From the NCBI GenBank assembly GCA_029983575.1, contig JASBZE010000107.1, positions 1 through 5,273 on the forward strand: a stretch of DNA of 5,273 nucleotides, written 5' to 3'. The notes beneath the pieces were generated by a model. The model worked only from the letters and a program-made list of their open reading frames with translations. It made no database searches and was not told the origin of the DNA. The position numbers and the translations under genes are program-made. Position 1 is the first letter of the stretch. Each line of letters begins with the position of its first letter. Shown piece after piece: positions 1 through 5,273 of this stretch. This DNA is from Peptostreptococcaceae bacterium (GTDB lineage Bacteria; Bacillota; Clostridia; Peptostreptococcales; Peptostreptococcaceae).

Positions 1-43
1 GCTCTTTTGTTCCATTTACTTCCGTCTTGCTAAATGTTACTTC
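1..43 (-). pseudogene. Out-of-frame continuation of the adhesin (start of a further Cna_B domain), partial at window edge
   Basis: If one A is dropped from the A7 run on the coding strand (T7 at 44-50), the adhesin frame continues without a stop to the window edge and reads EVTFSKTEVNGTKE. This is the usual opening of a SpaA/Cna_B domain: a beta strand with the isopeptide lysine in an FSKT-type motif, then an NGTKE turn. The two intact Cna_B-like domains of the protein start similarly after their linkers. The rest of the gene, probably more repeats and a sorting signal, would lie beyond position 1. Whether this is a real mutation, a phase-variable state or a sequencing error cannot be told from one sequence. 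Confidence 0.7.
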
Positions 44-2885
44 TTTTTTTGTTGGAGGCATCTTCATCTATCATAGTAATTGTATATAGTAGTCCTTCTG
101 GATTATATTTTGTACCTATTAAATTCTGATACTTTCCATTATTGCTTTTGTATATGTTTAATTTAAAATCAGCTGGGACTTTTATTTCTTGGTTTTCTGC
201 ATATGAAACTAAATTTTTATATGCTTGCATAACTGCTTTATTTTCTGGTAATCTTATTCCTTCAAATCCATGTTCCACAGTATTGATGTCTATACTATCT
301 GTAAAGTAATATATCGCAAGTTGAGTTATAGCTTTAAAAGTAGTATTTGATAAACCATTACCCATCCCAATATTATTGTTAGGATACCCTGCATAAATTA
401 CTTTTCTTATGCTTTCATGGAATTGTTGAGGATTTTTTATCCTTGGTTTTTCAGAATTATCTATTAATCCCTCAAGATTTAATATTTTTGTGTATTTTAC
501 TTCTCCCCCATCAAACGGATTATATTCTATTGTTTGTCCATCATCGTAACTTTCAGCAGGTTCATGTCTATCTATATTGAAGCAATATAAAGCTTGACCT
601 TTACCACCATTTTCTTTCAAATAATAGTGCTTGCCATACGGAGCAAATTGCCACTGGAAGCTATCGTCGTTTCTATCAGAAAAAGCTTCATAGTTATTCG
701 AATCTACTTCTTCATAGTTTTCATATTCTTTGAAGATTTTTCCTTCTTTTAAATATAATTTACCTTTTTCCGCTTTAAAGATTATATCTTCAGCTTTTTT
801 GTATCCTTCTGGTGCTACGATTTCTGATAAAGTATAAACTCCATTTTCTAATTTTATTTTTTCGGCAGTGTCTGTTGTGTTTATATCTTTTACTTTCTCA
901 CCTAAAATACCCTCGCCTTTAAACAAAGCAAGTTTTGCTCCATTTAATTGATTACCTGTAGATTTAGAAACTTTTTTAATTAATAGCTCTACATCATTAT
1001 GAACTGGTGTAGTTAACTTCTTGTCAACCATTTTTATATCAGGTATTAAAGTTTCTCCATTTGTGTATCTTGAACTCAATACGTTTTGATAGTTCGGGTT
1101 ACTTGATTTATAAATATTTAATTTAAAATCCCCTGGTACAGCTGTGTCTTGGTTTATTAATTTATCATACACTGCTTTTTCTTCTGGCGAATAATCATCT
1201 CTGAAATAAGGTATCTCATCTAATTTTTTGTCATCTGTGAATAACCAAATAGCAGCTTGAGTTAATGCTCTAAATCTTTCATTTGAAATATTGCCCTGAA
1301 GATTTGTTTTATTATTTGGATACCCCTTCCAAACTGCTTCTTTTACTAAAGCAACCAATGCCTCATTTGTTGGTACTTTTGACTTTGCTCCAACCAAGGC
1401 TTTGAAGTCTTTTTCTTCTAATTTTTCGTATTTTCCTTCTCTTAGATTGTCCGGTGATTCTTCTGGAGGTCTTTTATCTGAATTAAAACAATACCCAACC
1501 ATTTCCTGACTATTATCTCCACCTATTGGCTTTACATATATATTATCTACATAATGCCCGTCAATTTCTTCACCATATTCGCTTTTCTTAGTGTATGATT
1601 CATAGGAAATAAAATCATCTTTTAAAAGAGTGTTATACTCTCCATTATCCCCTTTAACTTCTACTTTTCCAATATTACTAACTCTAAAATTTATAGGTTT
1701 TGCAATAACATAATTTTGCGGTGCACTTTTTTCATATAATGTATATTCTCCCGATTCAAGTTCTAATATTTTATTCCCATTACTACTTGTCCAATTTACG
1801 ACTTCAGTATTTTTTGAATCTTTGATAGCTAAATTTGCTCCTTTTAAATTATTTCCATCTTCTTTTAGTTTGGAAAAACTTATAAATATTTTGTTATTTT
1901 TATCTGGATTAGGAGTTGGAACAACTGGATCAGATTTTATTGAATTTACAAAAATTGGTATTTCTGCTGTTGGTTTATCAGGTATTGTTGTGTTTTCTAT
2001 TGTTGCTCCATATCCCATCGCAAGATCTTGATAATATAAATCTTGTGAACCAGGCTCATCTGGATTTGCTGGAATAAGAGCTTCTACTGGATGAAACACT
2101 ACCAAATGATATTCATCTGGAAGAGTTACTCTATTGATTTCTGCCATATAATCTCCATATTGTGCCATACTATCTTGTGTATCTCCATATGCACCTGTTG
2201 CAGCCCAAACAATATTATGTTGTGTCTTAACATCAAATCTATTTGGATGTGCTTGAAAAAAGAAAAATATTTTTTTCAATACCGTTGAAAGTTCTGCTCC
2301 CCAAAGATTATGTGTTACCATACCTTTTAGAGTATTATGGTCAGGATCCGTGATTGCTGTATATTCTTTTGAAGTTGCTGTTTGTGGTGGAAGTGACTTT
2401 GTATTATCTATACAAAACACTTGAAAATCATTTCCTCCAACATTTTCTCCCATTATAATATGTTCTCCCGGAGGGGCTGTACCATAGTACTTTTTATTTT
2501 CTTGTATGACTTTAAAGTCTCCTTGTGTCAATCTTACAGTAATCTCTTTTTCTTTTTTGTCGTAAATTAAATTACTATTTTCGCCCTGTAATTCTTGTTG
2601 AACAATTTTGAATTTATATTCCCCTGGACTTGTAAATTGCACTGGATTAAAAGTAATATCCCCATTAATATCGCTCTCTACTACTTGTATTGGATAATCT
2701 GTTATATTTTCTCCATAGAGCGCAAATTTGAATTTTTTACCTTTGAGTTTATCATCGTTAACCTTGACCTTAGCTTTAATAGTAGTACTTACTTTATTTG
2801 CCTCTCCTATTGCCTGTGCTATTGTTGGCGATATCGTGCTTAAAGTTACCAACAATGATAATATTAGCGATACTATTCTTTTCAT
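30..2885 (-). CDS. Secreted multi-domain adhesin with three candidate thioester domains; frame closes early
   Basis: Probable cell-surface adhesin that could bind host molecules covalently through internal Cys-Gln thioesters. Residues 1-25 are a Sec signal peptide (KR, hydrophobic core, AQA cleavage site). Residues about 35-120 resemble an FctA-type pilin isopeptide domain. Candidate thioester domains follow: TED1 with Cys158 (VFCIDN) and Gln222 (TQHNIVW), TED2 with Cys466 (GYCFN) and Gln543 (TQAAIW), TED3 with Cys768 (LYCFN) and Gln855 (TQLAIY). SpaA/Cna_B-like domains lie between them at about 331-415 (Lys339, Glu385 in YTLYE) and 631-715 (Lys637/638, Glu688 in YTLSE). The start is supported by AAGGAGG at 2890-2896, four bases before the ATG. 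No LPxTG motif or membrane anchor is present because the frame ends right after TED3, at a frameshift-like A7 run. The family is inferred from motifs; the thioesters are not proven. The ligand is unknown. Confidence 0.85.
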   Translation of the reverse strand: MKRIVSLILSLLVTLSTISPTIAQAIGEANKVSTTIKAKVKVNDDKLKGKKFKFALYGENITDYPIQVVESDINGDITFNPVQFTSPGEYKFKIVQQELQGENSNLIYDKKEKEITVRLTQGDFKVIQENKKYYGTAPPGEHIIMGENVGGNDFQVFCIDNTKSLPPQTATSKEYTAITDPDHNTLKGMVTHNLWGAELSTVLKKIFFFFQAHPNRFDVKTQHNIVWAATGAYGDTQDSMAQYGDYMAEINRVTLPDEYHLVVFHPVEALIPANPDEPGSQDLYYQDLAMGYGATIENTTIPDKPTAEIPIFVNSIKSDPVVPTPNPDKNNKIFISFSKLKEDGNNLKGANLAIKDSKNTEVVNWTSSNGNKILELESGEYTLYEKSAPQNYVIAKPINFRVSNIGKVEVKGDNGEYNTLLKDDFISYESYTKKSEYGEEIDGHYVDNIYVKPIGGDNSQEMVGYCFNSDKRPPEESPDNLREGKYEKLEEKDFKALVGAKSKVPTNEALVALVKEAVWKGYPNNKTNLQGNISNERFRALTQAAIWLFTDDKKLDEIPYFRDDYSPEEKAVYDKLINQDTAVPGDFKLNIYKSSNPNYQNVLSSRYTNGETLIPDIKMVDKKLTTPVHNDVELLIKKVSKSTGNQLNGAKLALFKGEGILGEKVKDINTTDTAEKIKLENGVYTLSEIVAPEGYKKAEDIIFKAEKGKLYLKEGKIFKEYENYEEVDSNNYEAFSDRNDDSFQWQFAPYGKHYYLKENGGKGQALYCFNIDRHEPAESYDDGQTIEYNPFDGGEVKYTKILNLEGLIDNSEKPRIKNPQQFHESIRKVIYAGYPNNNIGMGNGLSNTTFKAITQLAIYYFTDSIDINTVEHGFEGIRLPENKAVMQAYKNLVSYAENQEIKVPADFKLNIYKSNNGKYQNLIGTKYNPEGLLYTITMIDEDASNKKRSNI
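44..50 (-). repeat. A7 homopolymer at the adhesin frameshift
   Basis: The plus strand has seven T, so the coding strand reads AAC followed by seven A and then GAAG. In frame this gives AAC AAA AAA AGA AGT AAC ATT TAG. With six A it gives AAC AAA AAA GAA and stays open to the window edge. Runs of this kind are prone to slipped-strand length change. Confidence 0.75.
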
Positions 2886-2957
2886 AATTCCTCCTTATTT
2901 TATTATTTAATAGATTGTAAGAATATAAGATACTTTTTAACTGTATCTATTACATTG

Positions 2958-2966
2958 ATTTTAACA
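2958..2966 (-). promoter_or_regulatory. Candidate native adhesin promoter (extended -10)
   Basis: Read on the minus strand this is TGTTAAAAT, a TG-n extended -10 with hexamer TAAAAT, about 73 bases upstream of the adhesin start. The matching -35 region falls in the direct repeat and is poor (TTAAAT at a 17-base spacing). The DNA is very AT-rich, so a chance match is quite possible. The element lies just on the adhesin side of the repeat boundary, so the IS insertion did not break it. Confidence 0.35.
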
Positions 2967-2967
2967 T

Positions 2968-3035
2968 ATATTTAATATAAATTTAATACTTTTCTTAGTC
3001 ATATTTTTATATTTTTTGCGCAGTATATATGCACT
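2968..3035. repeat. Long target-site duplication, left copy
   Basis: This segment recurs in the same orientation at 4987-5054, offset by 2019 bases, with one mismatch (G at 3018, A at 5037). The flanking sequences differ on both sides. The match can be read one base further (3036 and 5055, both C), so the true length is 68 or 69 depending on which base starts the IS. Its position directly outside both inverted repeats marks it as a target duplication. IS1634-family elements such as IS1634 and IS1549 are known for unusually long, variable duplications. Confidence 0.88.
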
Positions 3036-3049
3036 CCCGACTTTGACAA
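3022..3049 (-). promoter_or_regulatory. Candidate IS-created hybrid promoter directed at the adhesin
   Basis: On the minus strand TTGTCA (3044-3049, inside the IS left inverted repeat) is followed after 16 bases by TATACT (3022-3027, inside the duplicated target). Each hexamer matches the sigma-A consensus at five of six bases. In the uninterrupted site, reconstructed from the right flank, the corresponding -35 would be TTAGGT, a poor match, so the insertion would improve this promoter. Transcripts would start about 130 bases upstream of the adhesin ATG. This is inferred from sequence only. Confidence 0.45.
3036..3049 (+). repeat. IS left terminal inverted repeat
   Basis: CCCGACTTTGACAA at the left end matches the reverse complement of the right end, CTTGACTTTGACAA, at 12 of 14 bases including 11 in a row. 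The inner part contains an outward-facing TTGTCA on the minus strand. Confidence 0.8.
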
Positions 3050-3081
3050 CCAAATAATAAATATCAATTTTTAAAACCATG

Positions 3082-3111
3082 TTCGTTGCTAATCTGCAGC
3101 GAAATTTTTTT
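3082..3111 (+). terminator. Terminator-like hairpin before the transposase promoter
   Basis: TTCGTTGC (3082-3089) pairs with GCAGCGAA (3096-3103) through eight pairs including one G-T wobble, with a six-base loop. One A and seven T (3105-3111) follow. This is the form of a rho-independent terminator on the plus strand. It lies inside the IS, upstream of the transposase promoter, where it could stop transcripts entering from outside from expressing the transposase. Confidence 0.55.
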
Positions 3112-3131
3112 GTCAAATTTAATACTTTATA

Positions 3132-3160
3132 TTGTGTATCTTTGTATATCGTGTTATAAT
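3132..3160 (+). promoter_or_regulatory. Transposase promoter
   Basis: TATAAT at 3155-3160 is a perfect -10 preceded by TG at 3152-3153, making an extended -10. A weak -35, TTGTGT, lies at 3132-3137 with a 17-base spacer. The -10 ends 32 bases before the transposase ATG. Confidence 0.7.
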
Positions 3161-3192
3161 GTTTTTAGAATTTTATTGTTCGGAGGTTTTTT

Positions 3193-4896
3193 ATGTATCT
3201 TAAAAAGGATAAAATAAAAAATGGTAGAATTCATCTTGCTATTTTTAAAAGTTATCGTGATCCTATTACTAAGCGTGTTAGGACTAAGTCTGTTAAGAAT
3301 CTTGGTTATCTTGATGAGCTTGAGCTTGTTTATGATGATCCTATTTCTTTTTTCGAAGAGATGGCTAAGCGTATGACTGAGCAGGAACGTTCTAGTAATG
3401 CACCTATTTCTCTTTCTCTTGATGTTAATGCGTCTGTTTCTTCTGATCCTTCTGTTAAAAATCTTGGTTTTGTTTGTCTTTCTAAGTTTTTTCATCTTTT
3501 TAGGATTGATTATTTTTGGAATAATAGGCAAAGAACTTCTAAGAAGGAGTTTAATCTTAATCAGGTTTTTCAGTTTTTAGTTTTTTTAAGGGCTCTTTGT
3601 CCTGGTTCTAAGAGATTTTCTAATTCTATTAAGGACGAGTTTTTGTTTGATTTTGATTTTGAACTTCATGATATTTACAGGGCTCTTTCTGTTTTTAATG
3701 GTTACAAAGGTGATTTTATTTTGCATCTTCATGAGATGATGAATGTTATTTTTGGTAAAAGGGATCTTTCTAATGTTTTTTATGATGTTACTAATTATTA
3801 TTTTGAGATTCCTTATGAGGATGAGTTTAGAAGAAAAGGTATTTCTAAGGAGCATAGACCTAATCCTATTGTTCAGATGGGTCTTCTTATGGATTCTAAT
3901 GGTATTCCTATTTCTTATGAGCTTTTTAAGGGTAATATGAATGATTCTGTTACTCTTCTTCCTGTTCTTGATTCTTGTAAGGATGATTTTAATTTGGGTA
4001 GGGTTGTGGTTGTTGCTGATAAGGGAATGAATTGTGGGGATAATATTGCTTACAATATCGTAAAGGGTAATGGTTATATTTTTTCTCAGAGTGTTCGTGG
4101 TGCTTCTAAGGAGATTAAGGATTTTGTTACTTCTGATGTTGGCTATTCTTTTATTGGTGAGGATTTTAAGATTAAGTCTAGGATTGTTCCTACTGAGATT
4201 CGTATTACTGATGCTAATGGTAAGAAAAGGAAGGTTTTGATTGATCAAAAGCAGGTTGCTTTTTATTCTAAAAGGTATGATATTAAGGCTAAGAGTGATA
4301 GACAGGCTGCTTGTGATAAGGCTGTTAAACAGATGAATCGTGGTGTTGTTATTCCTCCTAATTCTAGCTACAAGTATATTAAGAGTGAGTATGTGGATAA
4401 GGATAGTGGTGAGATTTATGATACTAAGCGTGTTTGTTCTCTTGATTATGATAGGATTTTTGAGGAGGAAAGGTTTGATGGTTATTATTTGATTTGTACT
4501 AGTGAGCTTGATATGTCTGATAGTGAGATTGTTGATGTTTACAAGGGTTTATGGAAGATTGAGGAGTCTTTTAAGATTTCTAAGACTGAGATTGAGACTA
4601 GACCTGTTAATCTTAGTAGAAGGGATAGGATTGAGGCGCATTTTCTTATTTGTTTTACTACTCTTTTTCTTCTAAGGGTTATGGAGTTTAGGCTTGGTGG
4701 TGATATGAGTATTAGAAGGATTATTAAGGCTATGAATGATATTTCTGCTACTCATATTGATATGAATGTTTATTGTCTAAATCGTATTAGTGATGATATT
4801 TTGAGGCTTGGGGAGATTGTTGGTGTTGATTTTTCTAAAAAGTTTAGAACTAAGTCTGATATTAATGGAATTATTTCTGCAGTTAAAAAGGTATAG
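3193..4896 (+). CDS. IS1634-family (IS4-like) DDE transposase
   Basis: This 567-residue transposase should cut and join the ends of the surrounding insertion sequence. The opening residues (SYRDP, then a VKNLGYLDEL motif at about 34-43) are typical of IS1634-family proteins. The DDE triad can be placed at Asp198 (VFYDVTNYYFE), Asp276 (VVVADKGMN) and Glu457 in YKGLWKIEESFKISK. The last fits the Y-(2)-R-(3)-E-(6)-K signature with Tyr450, Glu457 and Lys464, with Leu453 in place of the Arg. About 180 residues lie between the second Asp and the Glu, as expected for the beta-rich insertion domain. Length is normal for the family and the frame is intact. The start is set by GGAGG at 3182-3186, six bases before ATG. 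Codons favour T in third position much more than in the adhesin, suggesting foreign origin. The exact family assignment rests on motifs recalled, not on a search. Confidence 0.93.
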   Translation: MYLKKDKIKNGRIHLAIFKSYRDPITKRVRTKSVKNLGYLDELELVYDDPISFFEEMAKRMTEQERSSNAPISLSLDVNASVSSDPSVKNLGFVCLSKFFHLFRIDYFWNNRQRTSKKEFNLNQVFQFLVFLRALCPGSKRFSNSIKDEFLFDFDFELHDIYRALSVFNGYKGDFILHLHEMMNVIFGKRDLSNVFYDVTNYYFEIPYEDEFRRKGISKEHRPNPIVQMGLLMDSNGIPISYELFKGNMNDSVTLLPVLDSCKDDFNLGRVVVVADKGMNCGDNIAYNIVKGNGYIFSQSVRGASKEIKDFVTSDVGYSFIGEDFKIKSRIVPTEIRITDANGKKRKVLIDQKQVAFYSKRYDIKAKSDRQAACDKAVKQMNRGVVIPPNSSYKYIKSEYVDKDSGEIYDTKRVCSLDYDRIFEEERFDGYYLICTSELDMSDSEIVDVYKGLWKIEESFKISKTEIETRPVNLSRRDRIEAHFLICFTTLFLLRVMEFRLGGDMSIRRIIKAMNDISATHIDMNVYCLNRISDDILRLGEIVGVDFSKKFRTKSDINGIISAVKKV

Positions 4897-4916
4897 GTAT
4901 ACTTAATGTATAAATT

Positions 4917-4962
4917 AAAGCCCCTGAACTTAGCTTAATTGCTATGTTGTAGGGGTTTTTTT
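4917..4962 (+). terminator. Rho-independent terminator after the transposase gene
   Basis: AAAGCCCCT (4917-4925) pairs with AGGGGTTTT (4951-4959), and an inner stem TAGC/GCTA (4931-4934, 4941-4944) closes a six-base loop. The 3' arm runs into seven T at 4956-4962. It begins 21 bases after the stop codon and lies within the IS. Confidence 0.8.
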
Positions 4963-4972
4963 CTTGTTTTAC

Positions 4973-4986
4973 TTGTCAAAGTCAAG
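4973..4986 (-). repeat. IS right terminal inverted repeat
   Basis: Read on the minus strand this is CTTGACTTTGACAA, matching the left end at 12 of 14 bases. It directly abuts the right copy of the target duplication. Confidence 0.8.
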
Positions 4987-5000
4987 ATATTTAATATAAA
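4973..5000 (+). promoter_or_regulatory. Candidate outward hybrid promoter at the IS right end
   Basis: TTGTCA at 4973-4978 (right inverted repeat) is followed after 16 bases by TATAAA at 4995-5000 in the duplicated target, five of six matches each. It would transcribe rightwards into the non-coding region. The AT-rich target makes a chance -10 likely. Confidence 0.3.
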
Positions 5001-5054
5001 TTTAATACTTTTCTTAGTCATATTTTTATATTTTTTACGCAGTATATATGCACT
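4987..5054. repeat. Long target-site duplication, right copy
   Basis: Second copy of the repeat at 2968-3035, same orientation, differing only at 5037 (A instead of G). Sequence beyond it (from about 5055) should be what originally lay next to the adhesin leader before the insertion. Confidence 0.88.
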
Positions 5055-5114
5055 CATACATAACCTAACTAACATTTTTTAACTGAAATAATTTTCCCTT
5101 TATTTAAATTATAT

Positions 5115-5244
5115 GCCGGTTACATCTGATATAGTTCCTGTCCCCGAATCTCACAGCGACGTTTTATTCTACTTGGCAGGCTCTTTTCTAAAGTTTAGAA
5201 TGTCATCGCCTACTTCCCTATAGATACATATCCTTACAGACCGC
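5115..5244 (-). ncRNA. Candidate structured RNA of unknown family
   Basis: Read on the minus strand, several helices nest: an outer GCGGT (5240-5244) with ACCGGC (5115-5120, one bulge); GATAT (5228-5232) with ATATC (5128-5132); GTAGGC (5208-5213) with GCCTGC (5176-5181); an internal hairpin with arms at 5186-5192 and 5194-5200; and CTGT (5153-5156) with ACAG (5138-5141). The segment is less AT-rich than its surroundings, as structured RNAs often are in AT-rich genomes. I recognise no riboswitch, rRNA, tRNA, tmRNA, SRP or RNase P signature. Pairings are by eye and mostly short, and the plus strand would fold almost equally well, so strand and existence are both tentative. Confidence 0.3.
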
Positions 5245-5250
5245 TCATTC

Positions 5251-5264
5251 AATTGTCAAAGAAC
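5251..5264 (-). promoter_or_regulatory. boxA-like antitermination sequence
   Basis: The minus strand reads GTTCTTTGACAATT, close to the boxA element (TTCTTTGAAAACT type) found in Firmicutes rRNA leaders and spacers, where Nus factors assemble to keep polymerase reading through structured RNA. It lies just upstream of the candidate structured RNA on the same strand. No 16S, 23S or 5S end is present nearby. The surrounding bases also form a six-pair inverted repeat (5251-5256 with 5263-5268), so another role is possible. Confidence 0.35.
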
Positions 5265-5273
5265 AATTTTCTG

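Larger units (their letters stand above)
2886..3035 (-). other. Adhesin leader and upstream region, joined to the left end of the insertion sequence
   Basis: This non-coding AT-rich stretch holds the adhesin ribosome binding site (2890-2896), a candidate native promoter, the first copy of the 68-69 bp direct repeat (from 2968) and the -10 half of a possible IS-created promoter. The 307 bases between the adhesin and transposase start codons contain no further gene. Confidence 0.6.
3036..4986 (+). mobile_element. IS1634-family-like insertion sequence, apparently complete
   Basis: The element is about 1.95 kb and has short inverted ends sharing GACTTTGACAA, one intact transposase gene covering most of its length, and a directly repeated target of 68-69 bp on both sides. 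It sits upstream of the adhesin and is transcribed away from it. Terminator-like hairpins lie near both ends, before the transposase promoter and after its stop codon. The left boundary is 3036 or 3037: starting at 3036 makes both ends begin with C and the repeats equal in length. An intact frame and near-identical duplications suggest a fairly recent insertion that may still be active. Confidence 0.85.
5055..5273. other. Non-coding flank, formerly contiguous with the adhesin upstream region
   Basis: No protein gene is supported in this stretch. The longest ATG frame on the plus strand (5113-5223, 36 codons) lacks a ribosome binding site. The first 60 bases are AT-rich and plain. From about 5115 the base composition becomes more even and contains nested inverted repeats and a boxA-like sequence, described separately. 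The region runs off the window, so its source cannot be settled. Confidence 0.6.

Noticed and set aside
30..60. Programmed -1 ribosomal frameshifting at the A7 run of the adhesin
   Set aside because: A -1 shift on AAC AAA AAA leads to AAG AAG TAA within a few codons, so it does not reach the Cna_B frame; a +1 or one-base loss is required.
1822..2910. Several plus-strand open frames of 60-82 codons antisense to the adhesin
   Set aside because: They lie inside a clearly coding region with recognisable domains and have no credible start signals.
3586..4248. Long antisense open frame (220 codons) under the transposase, and a shorter one at 3154-3531
   Set aside because: These arise from the transposase's T-ending codon bias, which removes antisense stops. 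The proteins are low-complexity, rich in Ile, Asn, Lys and Arg, and have no ribosome binding site.
2968..5054. The 68-69 bp repeat as part of a CRISPR array or attachment-site pair of an integrase element
   Set aside because: There are only two copies about 2 kb apart, directly outside the inverted repeats of a DDE transposon, with no site-specific recombinase or further repeats.
5113..5223. A 36-codon plus-strand open frame starting ATGCCGGTT
   Set aside because: No ribosome binding site precedes it, it resembles no protein I know, and it overlaps the inverted repeats of the candidate RNA.
5115..5273. End of an rRNA operon, tRNA, tmRNA or a known riboswitch
   Set aside because: Apart from the boxA-like motif, no conserved rRNA termini, tRNA arms, tmRNA ends or familiar riboswitch core sequences are visible.

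Overview
The window is AT-rich DNA that looks like a low-GC Gram-positive (Firmicutes-type) host. The evidence is a Sec-exported surface adhesin of the Cna_B/thioester-domain class, strong AAGGAGG-type ribosome binding sites and an IS1634-like transposase. Anaerobic cocci or a related lineage would fit, but nothing here fixes the genus.

Layout. (1) Positions 1-2885, minus strand: a 951-codon gene for a modular surface adhesin with a signal peptide, an FctA-like region, and three candidate Cys-Gln thioester domains separated by SpaA/Cna_B-like domains. Its frame closes at position 30, just after a run of seven A on the coding strand (T7 at 44-50). Removing one A reopens a frame that reads a recognisable start of another Cna_B domain to the window edge, so the visible stop is probably a frameshift in a longer protein. 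(2) Positions 2886-3035: adhesin leader and promoter region, including the first copy of a 68-69 bp direct repeat. (3) About 3036-4986: an apparently intact insertion sequence with short terminal inverted repeats, a terminator-like hairpin before its promoter, a 567-aa DDE transposase on the plus strand, and a terminator after it. (4) 4987-5054: the second copy of the direct repeat, with a single base difference. (5) About 5055-5273: no protein gene. This is the rest of the interrupted upstream region and, read on the minus strand, contains a boxA-like sequence and nested inverted repeats that could form a structured RNA.

How the parts relate. The insertion sequence entered the region upstream of the adhesin and appears to have made an unusually long target duplication, a known habit of IS1634-family elements. 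Because the duplication copies the target, the adhesin keeps its own proximal upstream sequence. The element also brings outward-facing TTGTCA hexamers in its inverted repeats. At the left end this sits 16 bp from TATACT in the duplicated target, giving a plausible hybrid promoter pointing at the adhesin. The window may therefore show two layers of variation on one adhesin: IS-driven transcription and a homopolymer on/off switch for the C-terminal part that normally anchors such proteins.
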